From NCBI GenBank assembly GCA_025057415.1, contig JANWXI010000004.1, positions 1 through 59,196 of the forward strand: DNA of 59,196 nt, written 5' to 3'. The notes below the pieces were generated by a model. That model did no database searches. It was given only the letters and a program-made list of their open reading frames with translations, and was not told the origin of the DNA. Below, in pieces: positions 29,884 to 40,070 of the stretch. The position numbers and the translations under genes were made by a program. The DNA comes from Chitinophagales bacterium. GTDB taxonomy: Bacteria > Bacteroidota > Bacteroidia > Chitinophagales > LD1. Numbering within the stretch: position 1 is the first letter of the stretch; each line of letters starts with the position of its first letter.

Positions 29884-32800
29884 CTACCGCAGCAAAGTAA
29901 CACTGCCTTTGCGGATTGTTTTTTGCCCGTTCAGATAAGTTATCTCTGCTGTATAAGTATAAACACCCGGGTTTTGTGTTTCCCCTTTGTAGGTGCCATC
30001 CCATCCGCGATGTTGCGATTTCTGTGAGTCAAATACCACCTCTCCCCACCGGTTAAATACGAGCAACTGTACCGTGCTGATATTTTCACCATATACCATA
30101 AACAAATCGTTGTTTCCGTCTCCGTTAGGAGTAAAGGCATTGGGTATGAAAACGGGTGGCGGATCACCCACTTTGATGGTGGCTGAAGCAGATACCGTAC
30201 AACCTTCGTTGTACGTAACGGTGAGCGTATAAGTAGTAGTTACATATCCCTGCATAACCGTGTTCGCACAGTCGGTGCAGCTTAATCCAAGTGCCGGATA
30301 CCACATGTAACCCGATACCGCATCGTGCCCGTAACCGGAGATGACGCTGTGGAGGGTAATCTGCTCGCCCAACTGAATGAACGTGTCAGAAGGTACGATA
30401 TTTAACTGAAGCGGCGGGGGTTGATGAATGATTATAGTGGTATCAAACACACAACCGTTTTTGTTAGTGACTACTAAAACATGAGGTCCTGGTGCGAGGA
30501 AGTAAAAATCAGGTGATAGTTGATTGCCTTTATTGTCTAAATTGAAATAATAAGGTTGATTGAATGTAGAGAGGACTTGAATGTGTAAAGAACCGTCCTG
30601 ATATTGCTCACCGTAACAGGAAGTTGAGTCGGTGCTGAAGATAAAAGCATCCGGTGAAGGTAATGGTATGTTCACGGAGGCATTTGCAGTACATCCGTTG
30701 GCATCGGTCACCGATACTGTGTATGTAGCAGCGCTGAGTTGTTCAAAAAATCCGTTGCTGTTTAATTGCAGCAAAGAATTGTTTTGCAAAAGTGCGTATT
30801 GATATGGCGGCAAACCGTTGTTAACGGTGGTAGAAATAGTGCCATCGTTAGAGTAGGTGCATGAAACCGGAGTGGCACTGGGTATCACATTCAGCTCATC
30901 AGGTTCATTTATGGTAGCCAATGCAGTAATGCTGCATGCATTAGCATCCGTTACGGTAATTTGATAAATGGATGCGGACAATCCGCTGATGTAAGGTGTG
31001 GTGGCGCCATGGTTCCACTGGTATGTATATGGTTGTGTACCACCGGTGACGACTACGGTGGCTGTGCCGTTTTGGTAGCCGTAACATGTAATATCTGTTG
31101 TTTGGATGAATGCCTGTAACATGGTGGGTTGTGTAACTGTGGCAGATACGGTTGCTGTACAAGCGTTGGCATCGGTGGCAGTAACATAGTAAGTGCCTGC
31201 AGAAAGTGAGCTGGCTGCAGGGCCGGTTCCTCCGATGTTCCAGGTGAACTGTAAGGCGCCTGTGCCACCACTTGCATTTACACTCATACTTCCGTCATTT
31301 CCACCGTAGCAGGAAACGTGTTGCAATACAGGTTGGTCAAACACAATTGGTGCAGCAGCTGCTACAGATGCAGCGGCTGATGCTGTGCATCCCTTGCTGT
31401 CGGTAACGGTTAACTGGTACGAGCCCGGAAGTATGTTGTAGATGCTCTGTGAATTTTGACCTGTGCTCCACATAAATGAATAAACGGGTGTTCCACCGGT
31501 GGTTATTGAAATAACTGAAGCATCCTGGTATCCGTAACAGGTTTGGTTTTGCGCTGTGAGGTTGACTTCTAATGGCGCTGATGGCTGCGTAATGTTGATG
31601 TTGGCGGTGATGGAACAGTTGTTAGCGTCTGACAGGGTTACAGAATATGTCCCAGCAATAAGATTTGAAATTTGCGGTGTTTGTGCGCCGTTGTTCCACA
31701 AGAAAGAGTAAGGGATAGTTCCTCCTGAGCCGGTTACACTGGCAATTCCGGTAGCAGCGCCATGACAGTTAACATTCGTGATTTGTGTGGTTAATGCGAG
31801 AGCTGGCGGTTCGTTTATTGTAAATGAGGTTTCGGCTGTACAACCCTTGGCATCAGTAACCGTAACCGTGTATGTGCCTGCAGGGAGTTGATTAGGTGAC
31901 AATGCCGCCAGATTGTTATTCCAGTTGTATTGGGTAATGGCGTTGCTTCCGCTGGCTGAGAAATTTACGATTCCATCATTACCGCCATGGCAGGATACGT
32001 GTTGAACAATGTTTTGGGTGAAAACAATTGGAGCAGCCGCGGTTACCTGTGCAGATGCAGAGGCGGTGCAACCCAGCGCATCGCTTATTGTTACAGCATA
32101 AGTTCCCGGCGGTACATTGGTTAAATCGGGAGTTGTGGCGTTATTGCTCCATTGATAAGTGATGGGGTTGGTGCCGGCAGTAATTTGGGTGGTAACGGAG
32201 CCATCATTCACCCCATGGCAAGTTTGTGGGGTAGCTTGAATGTTCAGACCTATGTTGCCCACAATCACCCTTACCGAATCTCTTGCAACGCACCCTCCGC
32301 TGCTCACCTCAACTACATACGTTGTGGGATTTGGAGGATTTGCCTGGGGATTGAGAACAGATGTATTACTAAGTCCGTTTGCCGGTGACCAGTTGTATGT
32401 GAATGGATTGTTTCCAACCTGATTGCCGCTGACCGTGGCTTGAATTGTAACAGGCGCGCCGGAACATGAGGTGATATCCGGCCCGGCGTTTACGCTGAAT
32501 GGTGGAGAAATGACAGTAACAATAGCAGAGTCATACCTCAGGCAATTTCCGATAGTAGCAGAACAACGGTAAACGGTGGTAGATGTAGGTGTCGCTATGG
32601 GATTATAAATATTGGCAGCGCTCAAGGTAGAGGCAGGAGACCAATTGTATGTTGATGCCAGAGAGCCAGTGAGCTGCACGGACTGTCCGGCACAAATAGT
32701 CGTATCGGGGCCTACGATGAAGGGGAGTGAGTCAACAATTATCAGCACAGCACTATCGTAAGGGAGGTTGTTACAAGGGCTGTTAAGGTATAGGATGATA

Positions 32801-33822
32801 GATTCGTTGGTTTCCACTATGCCATCGGAAAAAGCAGTGATGGGGATGGTGGCGGTGGTTTGCCCTGCCGGTATTGTAATTGTGCCGTTTAATTGATTGT
32901 AATCCACGCCATTGGTAGCTGTACCACCGATTGTGTAATTCACATTAATGGGATGTGAAACGGGATATTGAAGGCGAAAGCGGAACAATCCGTTAACGCA
33001 ACCCTCCATGGCATTTACGGTGTTGGGTACATCTGTTTCTGCATCGTCTAGCGAAACAAAGTTGGAAGTCAAACTATTTTCTGCCAGAAAAACTCCTGAG
33101 TCATAGATGCCGTCACCAGCATCAGCAATCACCAGTCGTAAGTGGTATGTTTGGCAGGGTTGCAGGTTTTTGCGTTTTGCAGTCAAAACCGTGGTAAAGC
33201 CGTCGTATTGAATGTAATAGTTACTGGTATTTTGCGGCGGTGTAAATCCGGTGCCGTTGTTTACATAGTACTGAGAATTTACCATGTTATTTACATTATC
33301 AATCGTAACCGGCATGGCTGTGCCGGGAATGAGCGCTATGTTTTGTTGCCCGATTATGCCCGGACCGCTGATGTAAAAAGCAAAGGCATCGTTAAAGGAT
33401 GAATTTACCCATTCTAAGTATTCTTCGGAGCCAAATACATATTTAAATTCAACACTATCGCTTTGTACCTGAAAATCAAACTCAAGCATACAGGCATCAA
33501 AAGTGGTGCTGCCTGCCAGATTATTAAGTGGGTTATAGCCGGGCGCCATGTTATCAACTCCTGCTGAGCCAGAGTTATTCGGACCCTGGGCAATAGCTAC
33601 ATCGCCACTGGTTAGCAAAATGCCGGATGAGATGCCTACGTTGCAGTTTTGGCATACAAATGTGCCGGCGCTCAAGCCCGGGCAATTGATAGTGGGGTTT
33701 AATATTGTGACACCCGGACCTGCGAGTATCTGTGCCAACTGGTTAGCATTATTGAGAGGCGTAGTGATGAGTTGCGCCTGCGCAAAGGTTATTGACAAAA
33801 TCAATGCGATGAATACTCGCAT
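29884..33822 (-). CDS. Large secreted adhesin: choice-of-anchor L, Calx-beta, multiple SprB-type repeats, gliding-motility (T9SS type B) C-terminus
   Basis: EYVFGSEEY-like motif; repeats of CxG..DGS...GGT.PY.Y.W..G....L..GTY.VTVTDA.GC; C-terminal FIPNAFTPNGDGNNDLF...VFNRWGEVVF. Confidence 0.92.
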   Translation of the reverse strand: MRVFIALILSITFAQAQLITTPLNNANQLAQILAGPGVTILNPTINCPGLSAGTFVCQNCNVGISSGILLTSGDVAIAQGPNNSGSAGVDNMAPGYNPLNNLAGSTTFDACMLEFDFQVQSDSVEFKYVFGSEEYLEWVNSSFNDAFAFYISGPGIIGQQNIALIPGTAMPVTIDNVNNMVNSQYYVNNGTGFTPPQNTSNYYIQYDGFTTVLTAKRKNLQPCQTYHLRLVIADAGDGIYDSGVFLAENSLTSNFVSLDDAETDVPNTVNAMEGCVNGLFRFRLQYPVSHPINVNYTIGGTATNGVDYNQLNGTITIPAGQTTATIPITAFSDGIVETNESIILYLNSPCNNLPYDSAVLIIVDSLPFIVGPDTTICAGQSVQLTGSLASTYNWSPASTLSAANIYNPIATPTSTTVYRCSATIGNCLRYDSAIVTVISPPFSVNAGPDITSCSGAPVTIQATVSGNQVGNNPFTYNWSPANGLSNTSVLNPQANPPNPTTYVVEVSSGGCVARDSVRVIVGNIGLNIQATPQTCHGVNDGSVTTQITAGTNPITYQWSNNATTPDLTNVPPGTYAVTISDALGCTASASAQVTAAAPIVFTQNIVQHVSCHGGNDGIVNFSASGSNAITQYNWNNNLAALSPNQLPAGTYTVTVTDAKGCTAETSFTINEPPALALTTQITNVNCHGAATGIASVTGSGGTIPYSFLWNNGAQTPQISNLIAGTYSVTLSDANNCSITANINITQPSAPLEVNLTAQNQTCYGYQDASVISITTGGTPVYSFMWSTGQNSQSIYNILPGSYQLTVTDSKGCTASAAASVAAAAPIVFDQPVLQHVSCYGGNDGSMSVNASGGTGALQFTWNIGGTGPAASSLSAGTYYVTATDANACTATVSATVTQPTMLQAFIQTTDITCYGYQNGTATVVVTGGTQPYTYQWNHGATTPYISGLSASIYQITVTDANACSITALATINEPDELNVIPSATPVSCTYSNDGTISTTVNNGLPPYQYALLQNNSLLQLNSNGFFEQLSAATYTVSVTDANGCTANASVNIPLPSPDAFIFSTDSTSCYGEQYQDGSLHIQVLSTFNQPYYFNLDNKGNQLSPDFYFLAPGPHVLVVTNKNGCVFDTTIIIHQPPPLQLNIVPSDTFIQLGEQITLHSVISGYGHDAVSGYMWYPALGLSCTDCANTVMQGYVTTTYTLTVTYNEGCTVSASATIKVGDPPPVFIPNAFTPNGDGNNDLFMVYGENISTVQLLVFNRWGEVVFDSQKSQHRGWDGTYKGETQNPGVYTYTAEITYLNGQKTIRKGSVTLLR

Positions 33823-34071
33823 GACTATGTTTTAAACTTACATCTTCCAAGATTAAAATTATCATTTTTTTTTGAAAGAAAAAAATATAATCAACCCGGT
33901 TTATGACAAATGTTGGTAATGAGTTCAAACGGTGGAAGTGCGATTATCTGCTGCGATTGAAGGTGGCGCATGATTTTTGTCATTATTGTATGGACGGTAA
34001 GGTGTGCGCCCGGGCGTAAGATGTGGTTGCAAAGAGAATTTGAGTTGGTACAAGGCGTTTAGATGGGCCGG

Positions 34072-35646
34072 TTAGGTTGATAAGCGTTTAAATAAAGACG
34101 TAAATTTCATCACTTCGTTGAGGTTGCTTACTTTGATTTTCCCCATCATGAACATCATTTGCGGGTTGGCGCGGCCTAATTCCAAATCTTCGTAATCAGT
34201 AGCGGCGGCGCTAATTACACACGATGCTTCGCCATGAAGGCCATCCTGAACCGTTACGGAGCCGTTGAGAAGGGTTACGGTGAATTCACCGCCGGTGTTG
34301 CCGGAGAGTTTGAAGTGAAATACGGAACGATCTTCTGGCTTTACTTTATCGGTTTTGAGGCGTGCCGGTAAGCTGTAAATGATTTCGCGTGCTGTTTGGG
34401 GCTTGCCGTTTGATTGCGCGGCGGCCGGCGCCGTATGCGGTGTATCGGAAGCGGTTTGCCTGTCGGCTTCTTTCATGTTTTTGTATGCACTCTCGTAGTT
34501 AACACCGTCTATCACCATTTTGGCAATAATCTCTTTCATGATTTCGGTTGTACCGCCCACAATGGTGCCTACACGGGCATCGCGGTAGGCGCGTTCGATG
34601 GGGTATTCCTGCATGTATCCGTAACCACCGAACATTTGCAAACACTCATCGGCAATGGTTTTACCCAGCTCGGTAGCTTTCATTTTGGCGATGGAGCACT
34701 CTTTGACGGCAAATACGCCGCGTGCAAATAAATCGCAGCAGTGATAAACGTACTGCTTGGTAATTTCCAGCTCGCTGATGAGGTCTACCATGCGGTGGCG
34801 AAGCACCTGAAACTTGTTGAGAGGTTTATTGAAGGCGTGGCGTTCTCTCATGTACTGCTGCGTAACGCGGATTTTTTCTTCTGCACCGGCAACAGCCAGA
34901 ATGCCGGCTATGAGGCGCTCCAGTTGAAAACTTTCCATAATGTAAAAGAAACCCTGCCCTTCGCGGCCTACGAGATTTTGGACGGGCACTTTTACATTAT
35001 CGAAGAACAATTCGGCTGTGTCGCTGCTGCGCCAACCCATTTTTTTCAGTTTGGTTTTGGTGAAGCCGGGCAAGCCCTGGTCCACCACAATCAAACTGAT
35101 GCCGGCAACACCGGCATCGGGGTCGGTTTTGCAGGCAACGGTGACAAAGTTGCCATAGTAGCCGTTGGTGATGAAGGTTTTGTTGCCATTGAGGATGTAG
35201 TAGTCACCCTCGCGGCGTGCCGTACAGCGGAGGTTGGCAACATCGCTGCCCGCTCCGGGCTCGCTGATGGCTATACTGCCCACGTATTCGCCCTTTACGG
35301 AGGGTACAAGGTATTTTTGTTTCAGGTATTCGCTGCCTGCCAACAGAATATGGTTGGTGGCCATGTATTGGTGAACACTCACGGCAGCCGCCAGGCCGGC
35401 AAAGCCGGCGCGTGCCAGCTCTTCGAGGTAAACCACTGAGTACCAAAAGTCGTTGTCGGTTCCGCCCACGCTTTCCGGGAAGTTGATGCCCAGAAAGCCG
35501 AGGTCGCCCATGCGTTTGAAAATTTGGCGGGGTATGCATTCGTTTTCTTCCCACTCGTTGATGTGGGGCACAACTTCTTTTTGCACGAAGTCGCGCACGG
35601 TTTGGCGGAAGAGTTCGTGCTCTTCGGTAAAATATCTGCTATACAT
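34072..35646 (-). CDS. Acyl-CoA dehydrogenase fused to C-terminal SCP2-like sterol carrier domain
   Basis: ACAD motifs (ISEPGAGSDVANL, QMFGGYGYMQEYPIERAYRDARVGTIVGGTTEI) followed by SVFHFKLSGNTGGEFTVTLLNGSVTVQDGLHGEASCVISAAATDYEDLELGRANPQMMFMMGKIKVSN. Confidence 0.88.
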   Translation of the reverse strand: MYSRYFTEEHELFRQTVRDFVQKEVVPHINEWEENECIPRQIFKRMGDLGFLGINFPESVGGTDNDFWYSVVYLEELARAGFAGLAAAVSVHQYMATNHILLAGSEYLKQKYLVPSVKGEYVGSIAISEPGAGSDVANLRCTARREGDYYILNGNKTFITNGYYGNFVTVACKTDPDAGVAGISLIVVDQGLPGFTKTKLKKMGWRSSDTAELFFDNVKVPVQNLVGREGQGFFYIMESFQLERLIAGILAVAGAEEKIRVTQQYMRERHAFNKPLNKFQVLRHRMVDLISELEITKQYVYHCCDLFARGVFAVKECSIAKMKATELGKTIADECLQMFGGYGYMQEYPIERAYRDARVGTIVGGTTEIMKEIIAKMVIDGVNYESAYKNMKEADRQTASDTPHTAPAAAQSNGKPQTAREIIYSLPARLKTDKVKPEDRSVFHFKLSGNTGGEFTVTLLNGSVTVQDGLHGEASCVISAAATDYEDLELGRANPQMMFMMGKIKVSNLNEVMKFTSLFKRLST

Positions 35647-35657
35647 GCTGGTGAGGG

Positions 35658-35981
35658 TTAGTTTTCGATGGTGGCTTGTATGCCGCGTTCTGTGATGGCG
35701 TCTTTCATGGGTTTGAGTACATCGTATGGTCCGTGTTTTACGGCATAGCGCCCTTTATAGTGCACAATGTAGGCACACTGCTCGGCCTGTTCGTAAGTAT
35801 GTTTACAGACCTCTACGAGGGTTTTGATGACCCAGTCAAATGTGTTCACTTCATCATTGTGCAGGATTAACTTTGAAGGGGTATCGGTGATTTGGTCTGT
35901 TTGTTCTTTCCACTCGGTTTGGTGTGCCATGCGGAATGTTTTATGCGTTACGAAGGAAAAGATTTTTTCTTGAAACTTCAA
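35658..35981 (-). CDS. clpS: ATP-dependent Clp protease adaptor ClpS (N-terminal start uncertain)
   Basis: LILHNDEVNTFDWVIKTLVEVCKHTYEQAEQCAYIVHYKGRYAVKHG. Confidence 0.9.
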   Translation of the reverse strand: MKFQEKIFSFVTHKTFRMAHQTEWKEQTDQITDTPSKLILHNDEVNTFDWVIKTLVEVCKHTYEQAEQCAYIVHYKGRYAVKHGPYDVLKPMKDAITERGIQATIEN

Positions 35982-36073
35982 ACAGTTGTTTGAATTTATT
36001 GTTTGCGGCTGTCAGCGCCGCGCCGGCAAGTTGGAGCTGAGGTAGGTTAAATCATCAAGTAAAGCGCTCCATC

Positions 36074-36244
36074 GGGTGAGGGATGCGGAGGGCGCGAACC
36101 CCGCCCGCTGCAGGAGGGCGGGGTGAAGCGGCCACGCCCGTACCCTTGAATAATTAAAAACTTACGGGCGGGGCGGGAGCGAAGCGCACCCCGTAGCAAG
36201 CCCGACCCCGCTGCCTTGCAACGCTTGGCAGCGGGGGCACCCCC
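36074..36244 (+). repeat. Double-hairpin intergenic repeat, copy 5 (orientation F), with an extra nested hairpin
   Basis: GGGTGAGGGATGCG...; nested ACCCCGCCC-gctgcagga-GGGCGGGGT; CCCCGCTGCC/GGCAGCGGGG. Confidence 0.95.
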
Positions 36245-36439
36245 TAATAAGAAAAAATGGTGAAGTGACTGGCAGGGTTGCGCGGAAAATGCCGGGGATA
36301 TTTCGTATATGGAGTTAGCAGCCGCAGCGGTGTGGGTTGAAAATATGTGGATGTTTACGTATCTGCCGGCGCAATTAAATAACAGATTAACTATTGCATA
36401 ACAAATACTATGATACATTTGCGGGATAAAGGAATAGCT

Positions 36440-38200
36440 ATGATAAGGATGCTTTACACACTCCTGCTCGTGCTGAGTACAGCGGCCGGGCATGCGCAAT
36501 GTACAGATTTGTTTTTTTCGGAATATGTAGAGGGCTCCAGTAACAACAAGGCGCTCGAGATTTACAATGCATCGGGCAGCACGATAGACCTGACGGGTTA
36601 CCGGGTGCAGTTGTATTCAAACGGGAACACCAACCCTACATCAACGTTTAATCTGAGTGGTAATTTAGCAGCGGGGGCTACGTATGTAATCTGCAACAGT
36701 TCGGCTGCAGCATATATTAAAAGTTTAGCTGATACGACTTCGGGTGTTACGAATTTTAATGGCAATGATGCTATTGTGTTGCTTAAAGGCAACGACACGC
36801 TGGATGTGATAGGGATAGTGGGTAACGACCCAGGCAGCGGTGGTTGGGCTGTTGGCACAGGCAGTACCACTGATAAAACACTGGTGCGTTCCGACACGGT
36901 GAAGCTCGGTACGAAAGATTGGAGTATAGGCGCTACGCAATGGTTGGTGTTGCCGAAAGATACCATTATGCTGAAGCAACATACCATGCAACCATGCCCG
37001 CCTTCTGTGGCTTTTGGTTTAACGAGCGATGCCGTAAACGAGAGCGCCGGCACATACTCCATATCCATTACGCTGAATACACCGGCCACTATCTCTTACA
37101 CCGTAGATGTGAAGCTGACAGGCGGTACCGGTGACGCGTCAGACATAGGCATGTTTACCGGAGCGCAGGTAACTTTTGGACCCGGGGATGTTACCAAAAC
37201 CGTTTCGATAAACATTACAGATGACAATATACAGGAACCTGCAGAGACCTTGATTTTCACGCTGCAGAATCCGTCATCGGGTTTACTGATAGGAGCTAAC
37301 GCTACGTTTACCCTTACGATTGCCGCCAGTGATGTGCCGGTGGTGAAGTACAATATTTCACAAATTACCGGGCTGGATGCCGATTTTAAACCTGACTCAC
37401 TGGGCGCTAAAGTAGTGGTAACGGGTACGGTTATCGGTATAGATTACCGCGCCAATGGGTTGGAATTTTTTATTCATGACGGAACCGATGGCATACAGGT
37501 GTTTTCGCCAAGCAATACGTTTGGCTACACGGTAAACGAGGGGGATTCGGTGCAGGTGGAAGGAGAGGTGAGTTTCTTTAACGGAGTTACGCAGATAGCG
37601 TTTTTGGATACTGTGTTTAAAGTAGGTACGGGCGCAGTGCCTGCACCCGCGGTAGTGCAGGATTTAGACGAAAACACCGAAGCGGAGCTAATACGGCTGA
37701 ACTATGTTAATTTGGTGAATCCTTCACAATGGACCGGCTCAGGCGCCAATGGGTTTAACTGCAGCATCACAGACGGGCAAAAAACCTGGACTTTGCGCAT
37801 TGATGAACAGTGTGCGTTGTATTCGCAGCCGGCGCCTCAGGGCAAGTTTCATGTCATCGGCATCGGTAGTCAATTTGATGCTACTTCGCCTTATGATGGC
37901 GGCTACCAGATTTTGCCCCGTTATGTAACGGACATCATCCTGGTAACAGGCACGGATGACATGGAAAAACTTCAGGTGAGTGTTTTCCCCAACCCCGGTC
38001 GCGACAAATTTTATCTGTTTGCTGCCACAGCCGGTGAAACGCAAGTGCTGGTTACGGACATAACCGGCAAAACAATTCATAGGAGTACTTTCTACGGAGC
38101 TCAACACACGTTGGCGCTGGAGAATGCGGCGCCCGGGTGGTATATGGTTGAATTGTTACAAAACGGCAAATACTACCGCACGAAATTGCTCGTGCAGTAA
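36440..38200 (+). CDS. Secreted T9SS protein: lamin-tail domain, Calx-beta, OB-fold-like domain, T9SS type A C-terminus
   Basis: LFFSEYVEGSSNNKALEIYNASGSTIDLTGYRVQLYSNG; VTLTFGPGDVTKTVSINITDDNIQEPAETLIFTLQNP-type Calx-beta; VSVFPNPGRDKF..TGK. Confidence 0.88.
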   Translation: MIRMLYTLLLVLSTAAGHAQCTDLFFSEYVEGSSNNKALEIYNASGSTIDLTGYRVQLYSNGNTNPTSTFNLSGNLAAGATYVICNSSAAAYIKSLADTTSGVTNFNGNDAIVLLKGNDTLDVIGIVGNDPGSGGWAVGTGSTTDKTLVRSDTVKLGTKDWSIGATQWLVLPKDTIMLKQHTMQPCPPSVAFGLTSDAVNESAGTYSISITLNTPATISYTVDVKLTGGTGDASDIGMFTGAQVTFGPGDVTKTVSINITDDNIQEPAETLIFTLQNPSSGLLIGANATFTLTIAASDVPVVKYNISQITGLDADFKPDSLGAKVVVTGTVIGIDYRANGLEFFIHDGTDGIQVFSPSNTFGYTVNEGDSVQVEGEVSFFNGVTQIAFLDTVFKVGTGAVPAPAVVQDLDENTEAELIRLNYVNLVNPSQWTGSGANGFNCSITDGQKTWTLRIDEQCALYSQPAPQGKFHVIGIGSQFDATSPYDGGYQILPRYVTDIILVTGTDDMEKLQVSVFPNPGRDKFYLFAATAGETQVLVTDITGKTIHRSTFYGAQHTLALENAAPGWYMVELLQNGKYYRTKLLVQ

Positions 38201-38217
38201 CGCTTTGCAATACATGC

Positions 38218-38253
38218 GCTGCATCCGTACATGCGGGTGCGGCTTTTCTTTTT
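38218..38253 (+). terminator. Rho-independent terminator
   Basis: GCTGCATCCG-tacatg-CGGGTGCGGC then TTTTCTTTTT. Confidence 0.75.
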
Positions 38254-38311
38254 ATGATGCGTTGGGGACAAACCTGCCCGCTCTGTGCTCTGCCGGGGCA
38301 GATTCAGATGG

Positions 38312-39184
38312 CTATGCAAACACCGACACAGTAAATTTGCAGTTGAACCTTTCACCTGCAGGTAATTGCATTACGCCTTCTTTATTTGACAGTTCTCCGT
38401 CATCATTGATTGCTGAGGCACAACCCAGCCAGGGCTCTATACATACATAAGGGGCGTTAACCTTTGCCCACAAGCCGAGGTAGTGGAAGTCGTGAAAATC
38501 TACCCGGAGGTAACGGGAGTGGTGGCGGCAACGGATGCATACGCTACGGGATTTCAGGTCTTTGAATATGATGGCGTCATCGGCAAACATGTGGGGCAGA
38601 AGGGGTAGCGTGGCCGCATTATGCAAAACCCATTCTTTACGTCCGTCAAAATACCCTTCAGCATTGATATAGTGACGCTCAACGTGCTCTGTTTTTTCAA
38701 ACTCCAGGTAGTAATCACTGTAATGTTCACCGGAAGAAAACGGCACGGCAAAAGCGGGATGGCCGCCAATTTGAAAATACATGGTTTCGTTGCCGGCGTT
38801 GATGACCTCCATTGATTGGATGAGTGTGTTTTCGCGAAGAGAATAGGCGCAGAGTAGTTCAAAGCGGTAGGGGTATAAGCGGAGTGTTTCAGCATTTGCG
38901 CGGAGGACAAAAACCATTTTTTGCCCGCTCAACTCCAGCAGGGTAAAATCTGATTTACGCGCAAAGCCGTGTTTTTCCATCGGGTAAAGTTTACCGTTTA
39001 TGCGCAGTTGGTCGTGGAGGGTACGCCCTACAATCGGGAAAAGTATGGGAGCGTGCCAGCCCCAGAAATTTTTATCGGCTTGCCAAAGGTGCTCAGTGCC
39101 GGTTTTTTTGTGAAAGATGGATATTAATTCGGCACCGTAGTTACGGGCTTTTACGCGGAGGTGTTCATTTTCGATTTGATGCAT
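38312..39184 (-). CDS. Aldose 1-epimerase family protein
   Basis: ISIFHKKTGTEHLWQADKNFWGWHAPILFPIVGR, IGGHPAFAVPF, YVCIEPWLG. Confidence 0.88.
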   Translation of the reverse strand: MHQIENEHLRVKARNYGAELISIFHKKTGTEHLWQADKNFWGWHAPILFPIVGRTLHDQLRINGKLYPMEKHGFARKSDFTLLELSGQKMVFVLRANAETLRLYPYRFELLCAYSLRENTLIQSMEVINAGNETMYFQIGGHPAFAVPFSSGEHYSDYYLEFEKTEHVERHYINAEGYFDGRKEWVLHNAATLPLLPHMFADDAIIFKDLKSRSVCIRCRHHSRYLRVDFHDFHYLGLWAKVNAPYVCIEPWLGCASAINDDGELSNKEGVMQLPAGERFNCKFTVSVFA

Positions 39185-39308
39185 GTAAGTGAGTAGTTTA
39201 ATAGTAGCAACAATTTTACTGGTTTGTTTCGGATTATCACATCACCTGACAAAACGTTACCGGCAAACTGTAAAATATGTGTATTTGTTGTATCATTGCG
39301 ATGGGGTA

Positions 39309-40067
39309 ATGAAAAAGACACTCAAATACATGAAACTTCTTTTGTTTTTATGCGCAATTACTATGTGTGTACCCGGTTCTGCCCAGATTTGCGAAATTGA
39401 TACAAACAATTTTCAAATGATTACACCTGATGCCGATGAATTGCCCTGTGTAGAGAGAGGTAAGCCGTATAACACCGTGATGCAATTCTTTTGCCCGCCT
39501 CAGGTAGGGGGGATTACCATTGACTCCGTAGAGGTAACCTCTTTTCAAAATTTACCCAACGGTATTCTTTATACCTGTAATCCTCCCGTTTGTAAAATGT
39601 ACCCATGGGATAGGGCATGTTTAGCCATACACGGAGTTACTAACGACACGGTGGGTGTCTATGCCATCAAATATTACGGATATGTTTATACAAGCTCCGG
39701 CACCGCGTCCTTTTCGTATTTGCAAAATCAGGGGTTATTGCCCAATTATTATTTAAGGGTTGTGGAGCCGGGCGATACCACCTGCCCCGAGTTAAACACG
39801 GTTGCCCTGCCCCGTGCAACTGCAGAAAACCCCTTAGTGGTTTATCCAAATCCGGCAGAGGATTATTTTCATGTGTATTTAACAGGTAGCTTTCCCGCTC
39901 AAATCAACTTATATGACCCAATAGGTAATTTGGTGAAAAACATTACAACGCAGGCAGAAAATAATGCTGTGCGCGTGGAGGTTGATTCGTTACCCTGTGG
40001 CGTGTATGTACTTTGCATAAAGATACAAGATACATTACGCACCAAAACTGTTTTTGTACAACATTAG
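39309..40067 (+). CDS. Secreted T9SS type A sorting-domain protein (ORF open from 39189)
   Basis: Signal peptide LLLFLCAITMCVPGSAQ; C-terminal VVYPNPAEDYFHVYLTG...LPCGVYVLCIK. Confidence 0.8.
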   Translation: MKKTLKYMKLLLFLCAITMCVPGSAQICEIDTNNFQMITPDADELPCVERGKPYNTVMQFFCPPQVGGITIDSVEVTSFQNLPNGILYTCNPPVCKMYPWDRACLAIHGVTNDTVGVYAIKYYGYVYTSSGTASFSYLQNQGLLPNYYLRVVEPGDTTCPELNTVALPRATAENPLVVYPNPAEDYFHVYLTGSFPAQINLYDPIGNLVKNITTQAENNAVRVEVDSLPCGVYVLCIKIQDTLRTKTVFVQH

Positions 40068-40070
40068 AAC

